A stretch of DNA of 64,000 nt from Gonatopus flavifemur (lineage: Eukaryota; Arthropoda; Insecta; Hymenoptera; Dryinidae). The DNA is taken from the NCBI GenBank assembly GCA_018340375.1, contig JAFFJZ010000135.1, positions 29,392 through 93,391 on the forward strand, written 5' to 3'. The notes below the pieces were generated by a model. That model was not told the DNA's origin. It was given only the letters and a program-made list of their open reading frames with translations, and did not search any database. Shown here one piece after another: positions 22,672 to 34,284 of the stretch; position 1 is the first letter of the stretch; the number at the start of each line of letters is the position of its first letter. The position numbers and the translations under genes are program-made.

Positions 22672-24181
22672 CTACACACCACATCGCACACACACACACA
22701 CACACGCGATAGAAAAATCAACTTCAAATCCCAGATTTCTAGTTAACATATCCCGTAAGTGATCCACACTCCATCCTGTTTTCTTTTGTAAAACAGATTG
22801 TACAGTTTTAGTTCTTTTGATTACAACATCGTGTGATTCGGTTCGTCGTATCAGAGTCATACTGCAATATGATGAATGATTGCCTTTGTCTGTGACGAGA
22901 TCTCGTAACGGCATGATAATTGACAGGCTTTGAATTAGCAAAATTCAGGTGATGCCTTTTCACTTTACGAATTTCAGTTATGCCAAGATCATGATCATCG
23001 GCATCTCTTTTTCTGGACAAGGTAAGCATGGCATTTGGGACCCCCGACACGAGAACTAATAAAGCTATTTTTACCGTAGGTTTCCAATTCATTAGTGAGG
23101 TCACCCAAAAAATTTCCTGTAGGTAAATCAGGCTCATTTCTACGACTGACATATATACAGGAGTCAGTATCACAATATAATACTCGGCGATCAAGACGTT
23201 CAAGATAATTGTACAAATGTAATCGCGCTTGTGCAGTCGTATAAGCAGCAATTACAACATTCGTAAGAGCAGATTGAATATATGCTTCAGTTCTGTGTTG
23301 ATAATTCACATACATGACGTGATTATTTACAGGCAATATACCTGTTACCTCTAAATCTTGATCACCGAGTAACGTTATCAATTCTTCATGCGTGGAAATT
23401 ATTTTCGTTTTCGGAAGATTCACGCGTTGCCCGAATTTTCCCCAAAATAAATTCAAACAGAGTTTTGCCAGTGATCGGGGACCAGAATTTGATTGAATAC
23501 TGTGAGGATCTAGTTCGATGCCCTCATGCTCTGCATACTCAGCGATGTAACGTTCTTTTGCTACATCATCTACACACTCACTGGGCCAACCACTGGCCTC
23601 TTGTTTGATTTTTGAAAAAGTGTTTATGTATTCTGCAAAGTGACCTCCTTGTCGAGTACCAGGATTGTATTGGGTAACCTCATATTCCCAAATTTCAAAA
23701 ATCTTTGTTATTTTATAACCACATTTGACAGCCTTTTTTATCTCATCGACGACCCAAGTTCCTGTGAGCTCGCGTTCAACAGAGTTGTGTGTGCAATTGT
23801 CTGTATCCATCAGCTGACAACAAGTGTAACACGAAGCGAAAATCATTCTCCCATGCATACGAATGGGTAGTACAGGATGATATAAATCCAGAGGTGGTAA
23901 TACAGAACAAGAGACAAGACCTTCATCTTTATCAAGATTATAATCTGCCCCAGTGAGTGAACGACATTCATTTTCACCTACGTGTACTTTTGGGTCACCG
24001 ACAGGGAAAATTTTCCCATTTTACATATGTAAGGATATAAGGAGCACACGTCGACATAACGTATCTGTTCTTTTCCATCCTGAACATCGTAAACTGTTAC
24101 ATAAGTTTCCGTTCGGCCACCAAAAAAAGCATCACGAGGGTTAAGTGGTGGACGAGTCAATCCAGAATTATTGGCGTGCAA
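22672..24181 (-). pseudogene. polB: Polinton 1 DNA polymerase B, palm and C-terminus
   Basis: The polymerase half of a family-B, protein-primed DNA polymerase that would copy the element. Reading on the minus strand: motif A is VCSLYPYI (about 24020-24045); a frameshift follows; the 287-codon segment 22995-23858 contains motif B with LCLNLFWGKFG (about 23440) and motif C as YCDTDSC (about 23165). Two more frame changes reach the C-terminus near 22750, where VVIKRTKTVQSVL matches the end of Polinton 2 polB. Catalytic residues are present but no single frame joins them. Confidence 0.88.
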
Positions 24182-24190
24182 AAAAATTTT

Positions 24191-25555
24191 TCATTTTAAA
24201 TTCAATTCGAGAAGACAATCATAGTCGCATTCCCAAATTTCGGTCAAAGTATATCCAAATGATTTGATTCTCAAACTGGTGATGATTGTCTTCTCATACC
24301 TGCTCTCCATTGAGGAAACCCCATCACTCAGTTTTCTTGCACGATTCATAGTGAAACATTTGCTACAACCATGCCAATAACATCCGTGGAATTGCCACAC
24401 GGATTTTGTTCCTGTCTGTGGATCTACAAAATAACCATCTACAAGAATACCCTCTGGCAAGCGATATTCATGATCCCGGGTAGCAGATACAATCCTATGA
24501 CCCAGGTTATGCTCAATCCATAACAACCACGCGCATACTTCATAAGAAAAAGTTCGAGCGCATCTGTATCCTTGTTTTGGAACAATACCAATCATGTTGT
24601 CCAACAAAAAATTTTTCCGATAAACCCTGGAACACGCTGAAGCGATTGTAATACTTTCCTCGAAAGGACAAACATTACCACGAGTTATAAACAGTTCACG
24701 GAAAGTGATACAAGCTCTTCTTAAAATTTCAACATCTCTTCGACAATACTGCACAATTTCGGTTTGAAAATTGAACACATAACCTGAATCATTTCTTTTT
24801 TCATTGTACCACAGTAAAAATTTTTGTCTCTCATCGATTTTCATAGTGTCTGGCATGTACGTTTCGATTGGTGGTATAGAACCTACGTAATTTTGATTTG
24901 CAGACGTGTTGGAAAAATGTGGGAATGTTCCTTTATTTAAATCGCCACCCAGACCAAACGCTTCAGGTAAAGCATTCAACGGCATGGGAAAATAATTTAA
25001 GCTGTCAATAAATATGATGTTATCAATCTTCAACTGTAAATTCTTTGTTCCATTCATTATGATATCCGGATAAGTTGCAACGTTTTTGCGTTCAACCAGA
25101 TATTTCAAAATGAACTGGGCATCGTACCCCTTAGCATTGTGTGCAATACATATGATCTGACTGAAAGATGGTCTTGGTTGTAATACTAATTCAACTAATT
25201 CTTTGATTGGATTCGAACGGAAAACGTATTCTCTGACTCCACAATGCGCACAAGGCTCAGAGATTTCAATGTCTTGTATGCAATATGTACAAATTTTTTG
25301 CACGACACAATGAGAGGGTACATGTATTCGTGTTTCTTTGTCTCCTTTTACATTTTTATTCTGTTGTGTTTCTATATCATAAAATAAAAAGACAAGTGGA
25401 GGTCTTGACTCTTTCTGTTTGATAGGTCTGATGTAACATTTGTGGTTGAAGGGTCGGTTGCTGTAACAAATCCGACAAAAACTAACACCACAAATGTGTT
25501 TTTGATTTTCCGCTAAAATTTTAATAAGCTGTAAACAATTCTTACATCTTTTCAA
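24191..25555 (-). CDS. polB: Polinton 1 DNA polymerase B, 3'-5' exonuclease domain
   Basis: A 454-codon open frame on the minus strand. A Cys-rich start (CKNC, HICGVSFCRICY) is followed by the exonuclease: Exo I as FYDIET, Exo II as CIAHNAKGYDAQF and Exo III as YCRRDVEIL. Further on lie the Polinton polB signatures FPMPLNALPEAFGLG, NMIGIVP and FHGCYWHGC. It ends at a TAA at 24191-24193 just before the motif A region, which continues in another frame, so the protein is split between exonuclease and polymerase. It is by far the best-preserved frame of this element. It would proofread during replication. Confidence 0.9.
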   Translation of the reverse strand: MKRCKNCLQLIKILAENQKHICGVSFCRICYSNRPFNHKCYIRPIKQKESRPPLVFLFYDIETQQNKNVKGDKETRIHVPSHCVVQKICTYCIQDIEISEPCAHCGVREYVFRSNPIKELVELVLQPRPSFSQIICIAHNAKGYDAQFILKYLVERKNVATYPDIIMNGTKNLQLKIDNIIFIDSLNYFPMPLNALPEAFGLGGDLNKGTFPHFSNTSANQNYVGSIPPIETYMPDTMKIDERQKFLLWYNEKRNDSGYVFNFQTEIVQYCRRDVEILRRACITFRELFITRGNVCPFEESITIASACSRVYRKNFLLDNMIGIVPKQGYRCARTFSYEVCAWLLWIEHNLGHRIVSATRDHEYRLPEGILVDGYFVDPQTGTKSVWQFHGCYWHGCSKCFTMNRARKLSDGVSSMESRYEKTIITSLRIKSFGYTLTEIWECDYDCLLELNLK

Positions 25556-26839
25556 AATCGTGCATACGCTTGACGCGGGCTGGTTTGACAGTCTTTGCGA
25601 GGTTTCTATGAGTGTTTGGGGTTTTTTGTGTGCGTCAAAACACCCCTGACCATGAAAAAAACCCGGGTTTCAATCTTTGCAATAAATTTTTTCACTGTTT
25701 ATATCACACGACGGACTTCTTTTACAACTCAAACATTGTCGAGCACATCGATGTTCGATTGAACGTCTGTCAGTGTAATGACATTGTGTACAAAAAACCC
25801 CGACTACCGACAGCACCGCGTAAACTCAAAATGGGTTCATAATGCATGGAATTTCGATAATAACCAATATACAAAGTGTGTATTGTACGACCAAATACAC
25901 GATTCACTTTGAGACGTCCGTCATAAATGGGCTTCACACCTTTCCCTAATGATTCGTATGCATAAATAACGAGTGCTATACCCTTCGATACATAATAATT
26001 TTGAAAAAGTTCTATTTCATTCATTCCACAACCGTTTGAAGGAATAGTGACACCCGAATTCTTTACAAGCTCGTGTGCTCTGTTTCTTTGTAATTTTCCT
26101 CACGATGTTCTGATGCTATTCCACTCGGCTTGCAGTGAACCAGAACGTACTGCACCTCTTCGTGCAAATACTTCAGCTGCAACGAGAGAACGCGGCAAGC
26201 AAAGTTTATCTCTATTGTGAATTGTTAAAATTGAACGTTTGGAAACAATATCCATATTTTTTCTATCACAACCGGCCACCGAGCTACTCACGATACATGA
26301 ATTTACGTAACAGGAATCATCTATTTCAAAATTACGAGAACTCTGAGCCACACTACTCCCCAGTTCCCATAAATTTTCAAATAGAAATTCCCTTACAGGC
26401 TTGAATGACTGCCAAACCACACCTCTTTCAAATGCATTTGATGAGAATCTCAATCCTATGTAATCGTGAGATTGACACGAACTTTTCAAGTAAGTGTGTA
26501 TATCCCTAAAAGCGGTCTCTAACCATGTCAATGAATTCACATCTGAATTTCGAGGCTCACAAAAATCAATTTCGATTTCCCGACCCTGAGTTTTGAATTT
26601 TCTAAAGTACCTAGTATGTTCCGATGATACGACGAAGCGTTGGCCGGGAGGTAAAACAGTATATTCGTTTTCATGATTTTCATTCTCTTCCGCATCTTCT
26701 GGAGCTCTTCTGTTTTCACCAACATTGCTGCTTTCATCATTATCATCGTCGTAGTCATTATCACTCCCATAATCTTCGCTTGCATGGTCTTCGACACGTT
26801 TTTTATAACCAGAACCATACTGGGGTCTCGACGCTGAGA
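25556..26839 (-). pseudogene. polB: Polinton 1 polB N-terminal region (main exon)
   Basis: The third exon of polB, starting at a splice acceptor (intron 26840-26908). It encodes an acidic Asp/Glu/Asn-rich stretch, then TVLPPGQRFVVSSEHTRYF, a conserved block with SHDYIGLRFSS and NLWELGSS, and RSILTIHNRDKLCLPRSLVAA shared with Polinton 2 (55531-55590). A Cys-rich, zinc-finger-like stretch follows at about 25560-25790 and contains at least one stop. Several frame changes occur at 26100 and below. Confidence 0.8.
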
Positions 26840-27155
26840 CTGATATAAAAAAGCATTATAGAATTGTGAATGGTACTCGACACTTTGACTTTCTCAAGCG
26901 AAACTTACGTTGTGGAGAAACAGCGTTATCATCGACCATAATCACATCGTCATCATCAACAAGATTGATCACTATGAAAAAACGAATGAGTGTTAATTCT
27001 ATACTTGAAATTTCGTTTAGATTTTCTTTTCGCACACCTTGTGGATATTGTTGCTGACCCTGAAATACTGCAGTGTTAATTTCCTTCCGCTTGTCACACT
27101 CTACATTTCCCTGTTCTCCGCCTATCTTTTCTTCCCCCTTTTTTTCTGTCATCAT
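26840..27155 (-). CDS. polB: Polinton 1 polB 5' exons with two short introns
   Basis: Proposed exon 1 is 27155-27038 (first ATG at 27155), intron 1 is 27037-26972 (GTGTGC...CATAG, 66 nt), exon 2 is 26971-26909, and intron 2 is 26908-26840 (GTAAGT...ATCAG, 69 nt). Both introns fall after the first base of a codon and the frame stays open through both junctions into exon 3, which is strong support for real splicing. The exons encode a charged, low-complexity N-terminus (VDDDDV, MVDDNAV). Further upstream exons cannot be excluded. Confidence 0.65.
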
Positions 27156-29788
27156 CTTCGCTGGAGTTCATCAAACGATCTACTAGAATAACCGTATGCT
27201 ATTATTTCAATTTCTCTTTCTTTCTTCCATTTCTTTGAAAGGAAAGAAGAAAATTATAGAAATGCCCAATAAGAACAATCATCAACGGTAATGTATGCTG
27301 AACTGAATACCAAAACGGATCAAACTAATAAAGTTTCATGATAGATAGATAGTTTGTAATATATACTCATAGAGCATAATAATCCAACATCGAACACTTT
27401 CATACTAGGATCCCACAATGTTAGTCTCAAGTTTAAAATCTTTTAAGCTACTAAATCCGCCAACACACATCAAATCCATTCAAGAAACCACCTTCTGCAT
27501 ATATTCAGTGAATATAAAAAATCGTTATGTAGCACTAACTGATAAAATGGAGTCTTTGAGCTCGCGCTGAGATATATCGTACGATTCAATTGACGAGCCA
27601 AATGGTCTTATTCAACAATCTCTTCGTAAAATAAATCACATAGACGATTTTCAAATTGTTTCGCACATATCCATTTCACACAAAATTGATTGAAGCTTAA
27701 TACTGATGTGAACAATATGAGATCTCAAGATTATGATATTCCGAAGAACGACTGCACACTAATGAATCTGTTCATATTCATTTCCGTTTATTTGTTCATC
27801 TCATCACTGTAATTCGTTTTACTGACAGTAAATTTCCAGCACACAACAATGTATATAATTATGATTTCATCTCAAAAAATCAGTCTGTAGTGCACGTATC
27901 CATTAGAAGAAACCGCTTACTGTCACATTTGGTGTATCATGTACAATTCTTCATTTCTTAACTCATTGCATATCCTTGAGAGGTTACTCTCTTATACACA
28001 GATGTGCGCATTTTTGATGCATTGAAAGATGGGGCGTTGTCTCCATCGATCTCACAGTGAATTAGATAGTGATTCCAATTTCTTATTCAGCAATTTCCCC
28101 CTCACTCGTGCAATAGAAATCATATGATTTCTCCACCATTCTCACAAAGCAGTTGCAGACTCTTCGCGCTATAGCCGAACACCTCATACCAAGAAGCCAA
28201 GGTAAAGTGATCTGCCAATAATGTTTTTTTTTTTGTGGTGGAGAAACAAATCATTTTAGTCTTTTTTTCTTCAATGCATAATCCACAGTAGGACATACCA
28301 ACGCAGATATGGAAGACACTTGCACATACGAAAGGTATGTTGTTACCAACGGCGTATGTATTTGAACCGCTCAGGAATAAAGAACGTGTTTATTGGACTA
28401 TCACACCATGGTATCTCGTACTTCAACCGTGTGTATTCGACTGCGGGAAATTCTTGTTAGGGTAGTTTCGATGGGGCCACATGGCGTAACCTGGAAAACT
28501 ATTTCCCTTTGATGGATATGAGTATTTAGATGTAGCTCCATCACACTGCCATCAACAGTTATAATACATAGAGGTGAAATCTCATTCCTTGCTGCCTATA
28601 ACGATCCAGCAAACAAATCTTTGCGAAAACACGGTAGTTATAACACAGCAACGAAAAGTCAACAGACAATCTGACAGAAGGTCAGTGACGAAGAACAGAG
28701 AAGAACATGTTCCAGTATTGTTTTCAAAAAAGCTATTACGCGAGTTGAAACATGCACATCAGTATGTGCGCTCCTCAGGTTGAACAGTTTTGGAAGAAAT
28801 CTCGTGAATAGTGTGAATCAATTGTGTTGATTTAATAACTCATGAAATAAAACATCAGTTACCAAGAGCTTGGAATGATGATACTAGTAGCATTTCACGA
28901 ATCAACTATAACCACGATTCTGAGATGAGGAAAACGTGAGAAAAGTTTCCACGGTGATGACATATTTCAAATGTATACTTCGATATTGTATATCGAAATG
29001 AAGATTTTCCATCTGATCACGATTATTCGATATCTCGAAAAGTCAAGAACGAAAGAGAGAATAATACGTTTCATTATACATACGACTGGAAACTGAAAGG
29101 TTTTAAGGGGTTACCAGCGGTTACCGACCGAGTGTGTTGGTTAGAAAAAGGGATACGCTCATACGATGGAACGAGGATTCGATACCGTCGCTAGTAACCC
29201 CGTTAAGCATATTGTTTTCTTGTATGATTATTCCTTATTATTCGTTGATATACTGTACTGTAATCAAGATAGAATTAGAAGCAATGTGGATGTAAAATTA
29301 AAAAAAGTGTGTAGGTGTACCCTTGTTTTCCAATTCTCTTCCCTGTCATTTGGCTAATATTTTATTGATTGTAGAGAATATAAATATTACATTCGTACAA
29401 GTTAAAACCTCTTTTGAATTCATTGCGGCGGCGGTGGTGGCAGCGGCGCAGGACGCGACGAAAGAAGCGCCATTCGTCGCCTTATAAGCTATCTGAGCGG
29501 CGCCTCGTAAGCTCATGAAGCGCATCTTAACGGACGCGCGGACAGAGCTCTCAATGGCGCTCAAGAAAATGGCGGCGAATGGAAGCATCGTACCACGCCC
29601 CACAAGCTCGCAGGTACTGTTATGCGTGTGCATATATAAGCTCAAATTAGCACACACTAACCGCATATGAACCTTTTAATAACCATAAAGAAGAAGGCAA
29701 GAACATATTGTTTTATTTATACATTAAACTGATGGGTATAAAGAAGGCACTGACTCGTTTTGCTTGATAGTAGGAAACATGCGATCAG
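27156..29788. other. Polinton 1 central region without recognised genes
   Basis: A 2.6-kb stretch between the divergent polB and capsid blocks. It would contain the divergent promoters. No frame resembles a known protein. The stretch 29425-29620 is clearly more GC-rich (GGCGGCGGTGG and repeated GGCGC) than its surroundings and has open frames on both strands of unknown meaning. Confidence 0.5.
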
Positions 29789-30402
29789 GTGAGACATCCC
29801 TGGACTGCCATGATCTGTGGACCCACAAATTGTGGGAAAATGTATTCGTTGCCAATTCGCCATCATGGATCAGATGAAGTGATACGCGATTCAGTCAGAT
29901 ACTATTTTGGCCACGCTGAATGGCGAAATACGTATCGTGATCGTTTTCAAGACCACCCAGTGGATTTCCGAGAGGTTTACCCAATCCAAAAGAGTATTAG
30001 GCGATCCTATGAGAATGAAGTTACTCATAATAGACGATCTTATGCGGGAGCTTCTATCAATATTATAATAGATCTCTTTACCAAGGCAGTCATCATAAAA
30101 TTTGAGTGTAATGTATATCCTCCAGAACCTCTTTCTGGGGCGTGGTCAACGAGATGTTTCGTTGAACGCTAGTTATATCGTGATTTTCAAATTCACGTGA
30201 TCGTACACAAATTACTCAATCTAAGCGAAGCATCCGATGACCCACGCTCCTTACAGAAATATGATGATGCAACAACTCAGCCTCCTTGGTTATCCTAATG
30301 TTGGATTTGAAACAGAGCCACACCCGATAATTATCGTTCGAACAAACATTTCCCCATCCGACTCAAATCAATATGTTTATGTTCCTCAGAAAGTTTAAAG
30401 GT
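29789..30402 (+). pseudogene. Polinton 1 packaging ATPase (A32/FtsK-HerA-like)
   Basis: The genome-packaging ATPase, expected to pump DNA into capsids. Walker A is readable as MICGPTNCGKM (the residue after the Lys is Met rather than Thr/Ser), preceded by HPWTA as in Polinton 2. Walker B (LLIIDDLM) is seen in another frame near 30027. The C-terminal NISPSDSNQYVYVP block is near 30345-30395. Several frameshifts separate these parts. Confidence 0.83.
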
Positions 30403-30447
30403 TGTGACGTTAGTCGCGGTGTCCCAATGCTTCATTTTACGTTAGAG

Positions 30448-30828
30448 ATGGTCGCACCTTATGAAAAAACGTTTCGGGACCTTTTGACAAAGAAGGATTT
30501 CCCACAATTTTATACGCCCTATATTCTTGAATAGAGCTGTACTGCTTTGCTAAAAACAGCAGCAGATTCTGCTCTCATACGAGCTTTGTGTGAGTGCGCT
30601 CTCAATACGCTCCACGGTAACGTTCCTTTGGATAGTAGTCGACGCTCGTAAATTGCGCGTATGCAAATCTGATGAGAAATTATCATCGAAGAAATTATAG
30701 CCATCGGAAGAAAAAACATTCAATTGTTCAAAAGGTGGTTGAGCATTTCTGCCATTATTGTTGGCACCGATTTTGACCTCTGTGCTATCTCGTATTCTTC
30801 ACGCGCCAACCAAAACGAATGGTGAGAT
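30448..30828 (+). pseudogene. Polinton 1 small core-like protein
   Basis: Matches the Polinton 2 gene at 60452-60842: LIRALCECALNTLHGNVPL near 30571-30627 corresponds to LVRCICECVLNTLNGNV. A hydrophobic C-terminus with AFLPLLLAP lies near 30740-30770 in another frame. The family is a short basic protein with a hydrophobic tail, often compared with adenovirus core/membrane-active proteins; the exact role is unknown. Stops and shifts interrupt it. Confidence 0.7.
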
Positions 30829-31500
30829 GCAACACGCAGAAGAAAATGGTACTTGTGCCTGAAACGGATACACATCGGATGCAACAACAACAACAGCAGC
30901 AATCCACGGCACCTTTTGCTGATCAGTTCAAGTCTGTTCAAGCCCTGAACACCATGCAGTCGTGGATGTGGAAATGAACGAAATTCTCAACTCAAAATTT
31001 TCCAATGATAGAAAAATGCCAAGGCCTATTTACGCTTTACAACGTATTTAGAATGCGCTCGGTCAATCTCGATATTCGACATATATTGAATAAAATGAGG
31101 AAGACGAAGAGCAAACGGAGGCAACAAGTGCGACAAAGACATGTTGACGACAGTCGAATGCCGATGTACCCGCAAAGTATCGCCGAAAAGCGCAGTTGTT
31201 GGTTCGTCATTTACATAACAACGCTGATCAACATATCATGGGATATGAACGGGCGTTGTCACGATCGACGGTAGACGATTACGTCATTCTAATATTGTTG
31301 ATTTTGATCAACGAAACTGTGCAGGCTGAAATCCTGATGCATCTGGGAGAGGATTTTGCTCTGATTACTCAGAACCCGTTAAGCACATAAGATTCATGGG
31401 CAACACAGGGCTCTGGGAAGAAGGTGATACCCGTCGATCATTATTGACTCCTCACCAAGCAATCATCGATCCTCTTGGAAGCGTCACCCCAGACGGAGCA
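30829..31500 (+). pseudogene. Polinton 1 conserved unknown protein
   Basis: Counterpart of the 302-codon gene at 60829-61737. Shared segments are KKMVLVP near the start, NEILNSKFSND, VPAKYRRKAQLLVRHL (compare IPKLYRKKAELLLEHL) and VDDYVILILLILIN. The frame is broken in several places. It holds the same position, between the core-like gene and the integrase. Confidence 0.65.
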
Positions 31501-31539
31501 ATCGTAGAGATAACGATAGTAGGAATTTGACGACGCCGA

Positions 31540-32706
31540 ATGAGTAATTTTCTTCCTAGAAGACGACAACCAAGACGAACGCTTGGCTCCGCTATTCAAA
31601 CACGGAACATGATGGCTCCATTTACCAACAACGAATTAAGAAAGTATTGGAGATTGTACGATCTAAAAAGAAACATCGTTCTCAGGTGCACGAAAATTAC
31701 TACAAGCGACTCGTGGCAAAATCAAGCCGAGAGAGGTTTGCATGGCGAAAACCGAGAGCCTACAGCCTTCATAAGCCTGTGCAAAAACAATTTAAGACAA
31801 GTTATCAATCGCAATATATCGACGATCTTTGGGAGGTTGATCTGTTGTGTACGATCAGTTAGAGCAATGCAACGATGGATATACGTATCTCTTGGTGATC
31901 ATAGATGTACTCCAGTAAACATGTATGGGTTGAAAAATTGCGATGAAACATGTGAGTCAGTGGCGCATTCAAGCGTGTTCTCGATCAGAACGGCAGGTCC
32001 CAGTGTATCTACAATCCGATAGTGGAAAAGAATTTCTGGTCGAAATTTTAGGACTTTTTTGAAGAAAGCAAGAACATTTTGTTCCAAGAACCACTCCTTA
32101 ATCCCGATGTTAAAGCGCTGCCGTAGTTGAGAGATTCAATCGTACTTTGAAAGAACGTTTGTAAGCGTTTTTTTCACACACATGAAAACCAAACGCTATG
32201 TCTGATGTGTTGCAAAATATTGTGCAGTCATACCAATATTAATACGATCGTCACAGGTATTAAGATGCGCCTGCTGGAAGTGACTCATCGAAAAATGCCT
32301 CTCAGCGCACGCAAAAATTTGCTATATCGTTATTCTCGAAAGAAAAAGACCCCTAAATACGAGGTAGGAGACCATGTCCAGGATCAGTAAGTACAAAGCA
32401 GCGTTCGATCAAAGGATATGAGGTTGTTGGAACAAAGAGATATTCGTTACTAACTCCAAATTTGTCACTCCACGTAAACCATAGCATGCATATACATACT
32501 TTGTGATTTGAACAACGAGGGAAATTGACAGGAATTTTCTATGAACCAGAATTAAATCGTGTGGAAGAAGCTGTTGAACATTTTTCGCATTGAAAGTTCT
32601 TGCCAGGACGAAAGGTCGTGAGTGATAACAAAAAAAGAAGCTCTTGGTTAGCTGGCACGGATATCCGGGAAATGTTTCAATTCTTGGATTCCATATACCA
32701 GTGTTA
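31540..32706 (+). pseudogene. Polinton 1 integrase with chromodomain
   Basis: A retroviral-type integrase that would insert the element. The conserved N-terminal block (YSLHKPVQKQF, YIDDLWEVDL) is near 31760-31850. The C-terminal FYEPELNRVEEAVEHF and the chromodomain end (SWHGYPG in one frame) are near 32540-32680. The catalytic core between is scrambled by frameshifts. It is homologous to the integrase of Polinton 2. Confidence 0.78.
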
Positions 32707-32734
32707 AACATTTATTATAAGCAAGGTATTAACC

Positions 32735-33613
32735 ATGAAGGACGGAGTTTGCAATGTCGTGCTCCCCAGTAACAACAGTATGGGGGTATTTTCCAAACAA
32801 TACAACAACCTGTTTCACACTTTGATTGCCTCAACAAATTCGCCTGAATGGGGACTGGTCGATTGCACTGGCAGAAATCCAGGTTCCTATCTTTTCTTCA
32901 TGTGCCTAGAGATGGTGAATCAACTTTATCTAGCGCGTAATCACGCAATAAAATACCATCTCTCACCGATCAGCGAACGAGGAGATGTTCAACATTGATT
33001 ATCACGAAGAACGTTCGAGTATTGCACCAGGGATTTACAGATTGATTTGAAGAACTTATTGATGCTGTAAATGCAACACCGAAAGCCTATGTTGAATGGT
33101 CATTTGAAAATTTTTCTACAATCACGGCGAGTATCTTGTCAGTTAAACGTGTCGCGTGCGATACTTGTAATTCGACAGAATACTCATTTCTCCTCTCCCC
33201 GATTTTATAATCGACCTAGGCTTTGTACGACCGATGAATACTCTCACACATAACGTTTACGCGTTGACCAGCACACCTGAATGCATAGAGGTCGAGTCCT
33301 GCTAGTTTGGCTAGCGTCACACCTACCACACTCTTCGTCTACACGGATCTGTGTGAATCATACATAACCGGTGATACGCAAACAGCACCTTTGTTGCGTG
33401 TTTGTACCCATAGATATGACAAAATACATGTATGGATCAATCGCTGTAAAAACCTTTTCACCTTTGAAATACATACCATTACTTCGTTCGAATTTCCAAA
33501 CCGTGGATATAGATATAAAGAGATCAGTTTTGGAAAACCTATACCATTCGAAGCCAGGACGTTAACGGTAACGTTGGACATTTCAAACGTGTTCAGCAAA
33601 CGACCTCAGGAAA
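32735..33613 (+). pseudogene. Polinton 1 penton-like minor capsid protein
   Basis: Starts at the ATG at 32735. NVVLPSNNSMGVF and the LIALAEIQ-like segment match the start of the intact gene at 62817. The C-terminal half (YTDLCESYITGDTQTAPLLR, GYRYKEISFGKPIPFEA, LTVTLDIS) matches its end. This is the single jelly-roll family proposed to occupy capsid vertices. Frameshifts lie near 32860, 33050-33100 and 33390-33460. Confidence 0.8.
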
Positions 33614-34284
33614 TGAGTCATTACGCGAATTGTTTGACGCTCAAGTTGGTGGGGTGGGAGGTATCGAATGTTTATGTAGGAGACACGTACCAACGCGGTC
33701 ATGGAATCGGTAGTTTTTCTTGGTGGCCTTTTTCGTAAAGTGTTCCCTTTACTACGCAAAGAACGAAAAAAAAAAAAAAAAGAAGGGCACGGACCCTAGA
33801 GAAAGAAGCTTCACACGCACAGGAATGAATATAGCCAATGACATAGTAGACGAAGATATGCCTGTGAGGGAGGCGTTGAGAAGCAATCTGAAGTCGGCGG
33901 GAAAGAAAAAAAGAGCCCAAAAAAGGAAAGCCGAAGAAAAAATCGATAGATTCATAACAGGTGGGTCGAGTATGAGAAGATGAAAGTGTTGAAAAAACCT
34001 CATTCGTCGGTGACTCGTTTCTGCTTTGGATCGTGTCCGAAAGAAAGAGGAAGAAAGAAGAAAAAACAGCAGCGAAAGCCAGCAACAGGAGAACTGGAAG
34101 AAAAACAGCGAAAAATCGTGTAACTGGCATTGGGAAAACGAAGGTATCAACTGGAAAAAATCATCAAAAAACGTGGTGGAATTGTAAAAACTTCGGAAGC
34201 TGACGAAAAACGACTAAACTTCGCACTGTTGCTGATATTTTTCTGTGGAAATGGCGTTTCTCCATACACACTCATGCGAAAGTC
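33614..34284 (+). pseudogene. Polinton 1 pVI-like small protein and basic tail
   Basis: Begins at the ATG at 33614 (MSHYANC). The conserved YQRGHGIGSF and FLGGLFRKVFPLL segments are in two frames that change within a 17-A run at 33767-33783. The frame 33720-33983 then gives TGMNIANDIVDE and a Lys-rich end. The family resembles small membrane-active or cement proteins of adeno-like viruses. A Lys/Arg-rich stretch continues to about 34200 in another frame and may be the tail of a separate small gene. Confidence 0.65.

Noticed and set aside
29100..29210. Possible tRNA (GGATTCGATACC resembles a B box)
   Set aside because: No matching A box at the right spacing and no cloverleaf by inspection.
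29346..29666. Histone H1-like peptide in the GC-rich block
   Set aside because: Only a vague Ala/Lys composition similarity with stops in the candidate frame; not enough to call.
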